A DNA stretch of 19,483 nucleotides from an uncultured Gemmatimonadota bacterium (GTDB lineage: Bacteria; Gemmatimonadota; Gemmatimonadetes; Gemmatimonadales; Gemmatimonadaceae): assembly GCA_946479895.1 (NCBI GenBank), contig CAMLHT010000038.1, positions 1 to 19,483 on the forward strand, in the 5' to 3' direction. The notes beneath the pieces are model-generated. The model saw only the letters and a list, made by a program, of their open reading frames with translations, ran no database searches and had not been told where the DNA came from. Positions within the stretch are counted from its first letter, which is position 1, and every line of letters begins with the position of its first letter. This document shows positions 15,882 through 19,483 of this stretch, one piece after another. The position numbers and the translations under genes were made by a program.

Positions 15882-15904
15882 TCCCTCGTTTCACTCGGGA
15901 TGAC
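15882..15904 (-). repeat. Dispersed repeat GTCATCCCGAG..., inverted copy 1
   Basis: On the minus strand this reads GTCATCCCGAGT, 4 nt, CGAGGGA. It fills most of the 47-bp gap between the phosphatase and DUF4159 genes and matches the copy at 16630 at 19 of 23 positions, with all mismatches in the centre. Confidence 0.65.
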
Positions 15905-15907
15905 ACT

Positions 15908-16624
15908 TTGAACAGGCGCGGATTCATCAGGAACCTCTCTGCCGGCGTCGCGGGCCTGACCGCGGCCCCGTCGCTCCTGCGCGCGCTTGCGCCGCGCCGC
16001 CCGGGATCCTCCGAGTTCGTCTTCGCCCGGCTGCGGTACGACTCGGGCGACTGGGATTACAACCCGAAGGTCTGCGCCAACGTCCTGGATTCCATCCTCC
16101 AGTACACCGAGATCCCGGTGCACCAGACCGAGGTCGTCATCACGGCCGACTCCGCCGAGCTCCAGGCGTTCCCCTTCCTGTTCATGACCGGCCACAAGCT
16201 GGTGCGCTTCAGCGAGGCGGAGAGGAAGGGACTCGTCCGCTTCGTCGAGAACGGCGGGCTGCTGTTTTCGGACGACTGCAATCACGACGTCGCCGGACTG
16301 TACGCGAAGTCGTTCGAGGCCGAAATGCGGCGAGCCTTCCCGGGGACGGACGTGATGCCGAAGATCCCGAACAGCCATCCCCTGTATCGCGCGTTCTTCC
16401 GCTTTCCCGACGGCCCGCCGCAGACGAGCCATGAGCTCAACGGCTGGGGGGACGACGTCGTCCACGATTACCTCCGTGGGATCGAGCGCAATGGGCGGCT
16501 TGGCGTCCTCTACTCGAACAAGGACTACGGCTGCGAATGGGATTACGACTGGCGCAACAAGCGCTTCCGGTCCCGGGACAACACGCAGTTCGCCGTGAAC
16601 ATCGTCGTCTACTCGATGACATGA
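15908..16624 (+). CDS. Tat-exported DUF4159 domain protein
   Basis: 238-residue protein. The N-terminus (MNRRGFIRNLSAGVAGLTAAPSL, shown as 1-23) is a twin-arginine signal with R3-R4-x-F-I, so the protein should be exported folded. The rest fits DUF4159: FARLRYDSGDWDYNP, then a segment predicted to form a Rossmann-like fold with LRF/LFSDDCNHD (RFVENGGLLFSDD at about 113-125) and YSNKDYGCEW near the end. The role is unknown; related proteins often occur with CoxR/MoxR-type or VWA gene clusters, none of which is seen here. The start must be TTG 15908: no ATG or GTG is available in frame at the signal, and GGGA sits 7 nt upstream. It is bracketed by inverted copies of a dispersed repeat, and its stop overlaps an ATG of the next frame (ATGA). 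Confidence 0.82.
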   Translation: MNRRGFIRNLSAGVAGLTAAPSLLRALAPRRPGSSEFVFARLRYDSGDWDYNPKVCANVLDSILQYTEIPVHQTEVVITADSAELQAFPFLFMTGHKLVRFSEAERKGLVRFVENGGLLFSDDCNHDVAGLYAKSFEAEMRRAFPGTDVMPKIPNSHPLYRAFFRFPDGPPQTSHELNGWGDDVVHDYLRGIERNGRLGVLYSNKDYGCEWDYDWRNKRFRSRDNTQFAVNIVVYSMT

Positions 16625-17220
16625 GCCACGTCATCCCGAGTAGCGCGAGGGAAGTGGCTAAGTACCCCGGATCCTTGAAGAAGGAATCCGGCGATTCTCG
16701 TCCGCGTCGTCTGGCGTGTCTGCGTCGTCTGCGTCGGAGTTCAGTCCCGGAGCGCGACCCGGCCGTCCCGCCAGGAACCTTCACTGCGACGCGGACACCG
16801 ACACACGTCATCCCGCGCATCGCGAGAAAGCTGATATTCGCTGCCGCGGTTGGCGGGGGCGGAGTGCTGGCCGCCGGGATGTCGACTCCTGGGGCGACGG
16901 TTCCGAGGACGCATGAGATCCGCATGCAGGGGGGCCGGTTCGCGCCATACGATATCACCATCGAGCGCGGCGATACCGTCCGGTTCGTGCTCGGAACGGG
17001 CGGTCCGCACAACGTCGCGTTCCGCGAGACGAAGGGTGAGGCCGCGGCCCGCCTGCGCCGGCGCATGTCCGACACGATCGCCGACCTTGCCGGCCCACTG
17101 CTCGTGATCCCCGGCGAGACCTATACGATCGTGTTCACGGACGTCCCCGCCGGCCGATACCCCTACTGGTGCATCCCCCATCTGGCGATGGGGCAGATGG
17201 GGTCCATCACCGTCCGCTAG
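16621..17220 (+). CDS. Cupredoxin (plastocyanin/pseudoazurin-like copper protein), start uncertain
   Basis: The reliable part is about residues 95-199: IRMQGGRFAPYDITIERGD, VRFVLGTGGPHNVAF (H130), then YPYWCIPHLAMGQMGSI with C184, H187 and M190 or M193, the blue-copper ligands. Such proteins carry electrons in the periplasm. A signal-like stretch (RKLIFAAAVGGGGVLAAG) precedes it, but no ordinary start codon lies just in front. The first ATG in frame (16621) overlaps the DUF4159 stop as ATGA and would add about 70 Arg-rich residues encoded partly by two dispersed repeats, which look non-coding. TTG 16675, GTG 16864 and ATG 16879 are alternatives. The Cys-to-Met spacing is one residue longer than in pseudoazurin unless M190 is the ligand. 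Stop is shared (CTAG) with the convergent oxidoreductase. Confidence 0.72.
   Translation: MSHVIPSSAREVAKYPGSLKKESGDSRPRRLACLRRLRRSSVPERDPAVPPGTFTATRTPTHVIPRIARKLIFAAAVGGGGVLAAGMSTPGATVPRTHEIRMQGGRFAPYDITIERGDTVRFVLGTGGPHNVAFRETKGEAAARLRRRMSDTIADLAGPLLVIPGETYTIVFTDVPAGRYPYWCIPHLAMGQMGSITVR
16630..16652 (+). repeat. Dispersed repeat GTCATCCCGAG..., copy 2
   Basis: Plus-strand copy reading GTCATCCCGAGT, 4 nt, CGAGGGA, directly after the DUF4159 stop codon and opposite in direction to the copy at 15882-15904. Similar GTCATCCYGAG elements are common between genes in several environmental phyla. Confidence 0.65.
16807..16827 (+). repeat. Dispersed repeat GTCATCCCG..., degenerate copy 3
   Basis: GTCATCCCGCGCATCGCGAGA shares its first 9 and its GCGAG positions with copy 2. 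It sits immediately in front of the cupredoxin signal-like sequence, where a start codon and ribosome binding site would be expected. Confidence 0.45.
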
Positions 17221-18764
17221 CCGCGCCCCTGACCGGCTTCGCGCTCGATTGCGAGCTCGGCGCGCAGGCTCTCGTCGTCGCGGAAGATGGTCGCCAGCGC
17301 GAGGAGCGCTCCGTCCGCCGCCTCGTAGCGGACGGCCACGTTCTTCTCCGCCGCCGAGCCGTCGACCAGCACCCGGTCGGGCTTTTCGGCGTGGCCGACG
17401 TAGTTGATCGACGCGTCGTAGTGCGCTGACCAGAAGAATGGCGCGTCGGTGAAGCGCTCGGCGGCGCCGAGCATGTTGCGGGCGGCGAGCTGCCCCATGC
17501 GCTGGGCGACGACCCAGTGCTCGATGCGCGTCGGCTCGCCCGACCGGGCGTCGGGGAATCGCGCGATGTCGCCGGCGGCGTAGATGCCCGGCGCGCTCGT
17601 CTCGAGCTGGGCGTTCACGAGGACGCCGCGGTCGACCTTCAGCCCGGCCGCTTCGGCGAGAGCGATGCGCGGGCGCACCCCGACGCCGGTGACCACCAGG
17701 TCCGCCGGGATCCTCGCGCCATCGTCGAGGATCACGGCGCTCGCCTCGATCGCCGACGGCTTCCGCCCCAGGTGGAAGGTGACGCCGTTCTGTGCGTGGA
17801 TGTCGCGGACGAATTCGCCGAGCGCGCTGCCGAGTATGCGCTCGAGAGGGACGTCCTCCGGCGCCACGACGTGGATGTCGATCTGGCGCGCCCGCAGCGA
17901 CGCGGCGACCTCGAGCCCGATGAAGCTGGCGCCGATGACGACTGCCGTCTTCCTGCCTTCCAGCCCGGCGATGATCCGGCGCGAGTCCGCCAGCGACCGG
18001 AGCACGTGCACGTGGGGAAGGTCGTGCCCGGGAATCGGCAGGACGATGGGCTCGGCGCCGGTGGCGAGAAGCAGCGCGTCGAAGGCGATCGGCTCGCGTC
18101 CCTCGACTTCCACCGTCCGCGCCTCGGGACGAATCGCCTTCACCGCGGCGCGGATGACCGTCACGCCATGGTCTTCGTAGAAGCGCGGCGGCCGGAGCGG
18201 AATCCAGTCGGCGGGGGCGTTACCCGCGAGGTAGTCCTTCGAGAGATTCGGCCGGTCGTACGGAGCGTCCACGTCGGGATCGATCGCCGTGATGGGGCCG
18301 CCGTAGCCGCACCTCCGCAGCATCTCTATCGCCGCGCTGCCCGCGGCGCCGATGCCGACGAGCACGACGGACTTCGGGTTCCGCGACATGGTGAAGGCGG
18401 ACGACCGGCCCAGCGGATCCTGGTCGATCTTCTCGCCAAGGATGACGCGATCGCCGTCGCGGCGAACCTCCCAGCGGGGGAGGGGCGACAGCGCGGGCGC
18501 GCGCAGGGCCTCGCCGGAGCGAAGGCTGAAACAGGCGTGATGCCATGGACAACGCACGGTGTCGCCGTCCACCAGTCCTTCGGCCAGCGGGCCACTGTAG
18601 TGCGTGCAGGTGGCGCCCACGGCGAACACCTCGCTGCCCCACCGAGTCAGCAGGACGGCGTCATCGCCCGCGTGTCCCGCGAGGGGAACTCCTTCCTGAA
18701 GCTGCGCGAAGGAAATACCCGCCCGGAGGTCCGGCCCGGTCGGCTTGCTGTCCTGTCCACCCAT
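17217..18764 (-). CDS. Rieske [2Fe-2S] / FAD-dependent NAD(P)H oxidoreductase fusion
   Basis: 515-residue cytoplasmic protein of the AIFM3-like type. Residues about 15-110 are a Rieske domain with C53-T-H55 and C72-P-W-H75. Residues about 125-420 are a two-dinucleotide oxidoreductase: GIGAAGSAA (137-145) for FAD, DRPNLSK (170-176), [13 protein letters not shown] for NAD(P)H, and YAAGDIARF for FAD. The last 80 or so residues fit the reductase C-terminal domain. The expected role is electron transfer from NAD(P)H through FAD to the iron-sulfur centre or a partner such as a ferredoxin or oxygenase; no oxygenase gene is nearby. ATG 18764 gives the normal N-terminus; the upstream extension to 18842 is not coding-like. 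Divergent from folE. Confidence 0.9.
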   Translation of the reverse strand: MGGQDSKPTGPDLRAGISFAQLQEGVPLAGHAGDDAVLLTRWGSEVFAVGATCTHYSGPLAEGLVDGDTVRCPWHHACFSLRSGEALRAPALSPLPRWEVRRDGDRVILGEKIDQDPLGRSSAFTMSRNPKSVVLVGIGAAGSAAIEMLRRCGYGGPITAIDPDVDAPYDRPNLSKDYLAGNAPADWIPLRPPRFYEDHGVTVIRAAVKAIRPEARTVEVEGREPIAFDALLLATGAEPIVLPIPGHDLPHVHVLRSLADSRRIIAGLEGRKTAVVIGASFIGLEVAASLRARQIDIHVVAPEDVPLERILGSALGEFVRDIHAQNGVTFHLGRKPSAIEASAVILDDGARIPADLVVTGVGVRPRIALAEAAGLKVDRGVLVNAQLETSAPGIYAAGDIARFPDARSGEPTRIEHWVVAQRMGQLAARNMLGAAERFTDAPFFWSAHYDASINYVGHAEKPDRVLVDGSAAEKNVAVRYEAADGALLALATIFRDDESLRAELAIEREAGQGRG

Positions 18765-18788
18765 GAGGCGCTCGCTGCTGGATTGATA

Positions 18789-18817
18789 AGTGTAAGGTCG
18801 GCGGAGCGGTGCAATAA
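18789..18817 (-). promoter_or_regulatory. Possible promoter of the Rieske/FAD oxidoreductase gene
   Basis: On the minus strand TTATTG (18812-18817), a 17-nt spacer and TACACT (18789-18794) lie about 25 nt before ATG 18764. Matches to the housekeeping consensus are 3 and 4 of 6. The surrounding 18765-18884 region is the most AT-rich part of the window. Confidence 0.3.
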
Positions 18818-18830
18818 GGCAAGAAAATAC

Positions 18831-18859
18831 TTGACAAATCATCTGGACGCGGACACTTT
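18831..18859 (+). promoter_or_regulatory. Probable folE promoter
   Basis: A perfect TTGACA (18831-18836) is followed after 17 nt by CACTTT (18854-18859). Transcription would start near 18867, leaving a leader of about 18 nt that contains the folE ribosome binding site GGAG (18875-18878), 6 nt before the ATG. No riboswitch fits in so short a leader. Confidence 0.5.
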
Positions 18860-18884
18860 CCTTTCAGACCTCACGGAGAACCCG

Positions 18885-19483
18885 ATGGAAGCCGTCCGCC
18901 CGCTCTTCGAATCCCAGCGTCCTCACCTCGGTTCGCGCGACATCGAGCCAGACTACGCCCGGCTCGTCCGCGACCAGCTCCGATTACTCGGCGAGGACCC
19001 GGATCGCGAGGGACTGCTGCGGACGCCGGAGCGCGTCGAGACGTCCATGCGCTGGCTGACGCGCGGCTACGAGCAGACGGCCGCCGACGTCGTCGGCGAC
19101 GCGCTGTTTGCGGAGGAGCACGAGAGCATGGTGCTGGTGAAGGGGATCGAGATGTACAGCCTCTGCGAGCATCACCTCCTGCCGTTCTTCGGGAGCGTCC
19201 ACATCGCCTACATCCCGAACGGCCGGGTGGTCGGGCTGTCGAAGCTGCCGCGCATCGTCGAGGTCTTCTCCCGCCGCCTCCAGGTCCAGGAGCGATTGAC
19301 CGACCAGATCGCTGGCGCGATCGACGAGGTGCTCGAGCCGCGCGGTGTCGGCGTGGTCATCGAGGCGGCGCATCTCTGCATGATGATGCGCGGGGTGGAG
19401 AAGCAGAGCTCGAAGACGATCACGAGCGCCGTCCGTGGGGCCTTCAAGGACGACGCTCGCACTCGTGACGAGTTCATGCGTCT
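18885..19483 (+). CDS. folE: GTP cyclohydrolase I (partial at the right window edge)
   Basis: Converts GTP to 7,8-dihydroneopterin triphosphate, the first step of tetrahydrofolate and pterin synthesis, as a cytoplasmic homodecamer. 199 codons are visible before the edge, so nearly the whole 200-residue family length is present and only the extreme C-terminus is missing. Motifs: GLLRTPERV near 43, [11 protein letters not shown] (the zinc-binding Cys and His and the catalytic His), [23 protein letters not shown], and [11 protein letters not shown] with the second zinc Cys. Keeping both Cys marks it as the zinc-dependent FolE1 type. Start ATG 18885 has GGAG 6 nt upstream. Divergent from the Rieske/FAD gene across 120 bp. 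Confidence 0.96.
   Translation, partial: MEAVRPLFESQRPHLGSRDIEPDYARLVRDQLRLLGEDPDREGLLRTPERVETSMRWLTRGYEQTAADVVGDALFAEEHESMVLVKGIEMYSLCEHHLLPFFGSVHIAYIPNGRVVGLSKLPRIVEVFSRRLQVQERLTDQIAGAIDEVLEPRGVGVVIEAAHLCMMMRGVEKQSSKTITSAVRGAFKDDARTRDEFMR

Noticed and set aside
18765..18884. Riboswitch or regulator site before folE
   Set aside because: The leader implied by the promoter is only about 18 nt, and no palindromic operator stands out.

Overview
The window is strongly GC-rich with heavily G/C-ending codons. It carries many secreted or lipidated proteins, two M28 metallopeptidases and several families of GC-rich intergenic repeats. This combination fits a Gram-negative soil or sediment bacterium of the Gemmatimonadota/FCB type. 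That placement is an inference from gene style, repeat style and TAnnTTTG-like promoter motifs, because no rRNA or other marker gene is present.

Left part (1-7.7 kb). A low-complexity repeat block (1-216) abuts an M28 peptidase lipoprotein on the minus strand (217-1971). This is divergent from a secreted M23 peptidase (2044-2946). Two minus-strand lipoproteins of unknown role follow (2977-4119 and 4140-4847), arranged as a likely operon. Divergent from these is a second, atypical M28 peptidase (5033-6778) with a small CBU_0592-like membrane protein (6785-7033) behind it. A minus-strand protein of unknown function (7026-7670) is divergent from a zinc-ribbon protein (7734-8036).

Central part (8.0-15.9 kb). 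This is the most interesting region. A GTGGGA-built inverted repeat (8037-8110) separates the zinc-ribbon gene from a secreted CotH-like protein (8113-9186). Divergent from that is a 1,042-residue polyphosphate kinase with an N-terminal CYTH domain and a Nudix-like middle domain (9300-12428). Two tandem 300-bp palindromic repeats (12.40-13.05 kb) follow; the first supplies the kinase stop codon. Then come a DUF4956 membrane protein (13061-14098, minus) and a PafA-type phosphatase lipoprotein (14226-15860). In other bacteria CotH, a VTC/CYTH polyphosphate polymerase and DUF4956 are commonly neighbours. Here the CYTH partner appears to be fused to PPK1, so I read the region as a polyphosphate/phosphate locus.

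Right part (15.9-19.5 kb). A Tat-exported DUF4159 protein (15908-16624) is bracketed by inverted GTCATCCCGAG repeats. A cupredoxin with an unclear start follows (16621-17220) and shares its stop tetranucleotide CTAG with a convergent Rieske/FAD oxidoreductase (17217-18764). A relatively AT-rich divergent promoter region leads to folE, GTP cyclohydrolase I (18885 onward), which is cut by the window edge. I saw no tRNA, rRNA, CRISPR array, transposase or phage gene.
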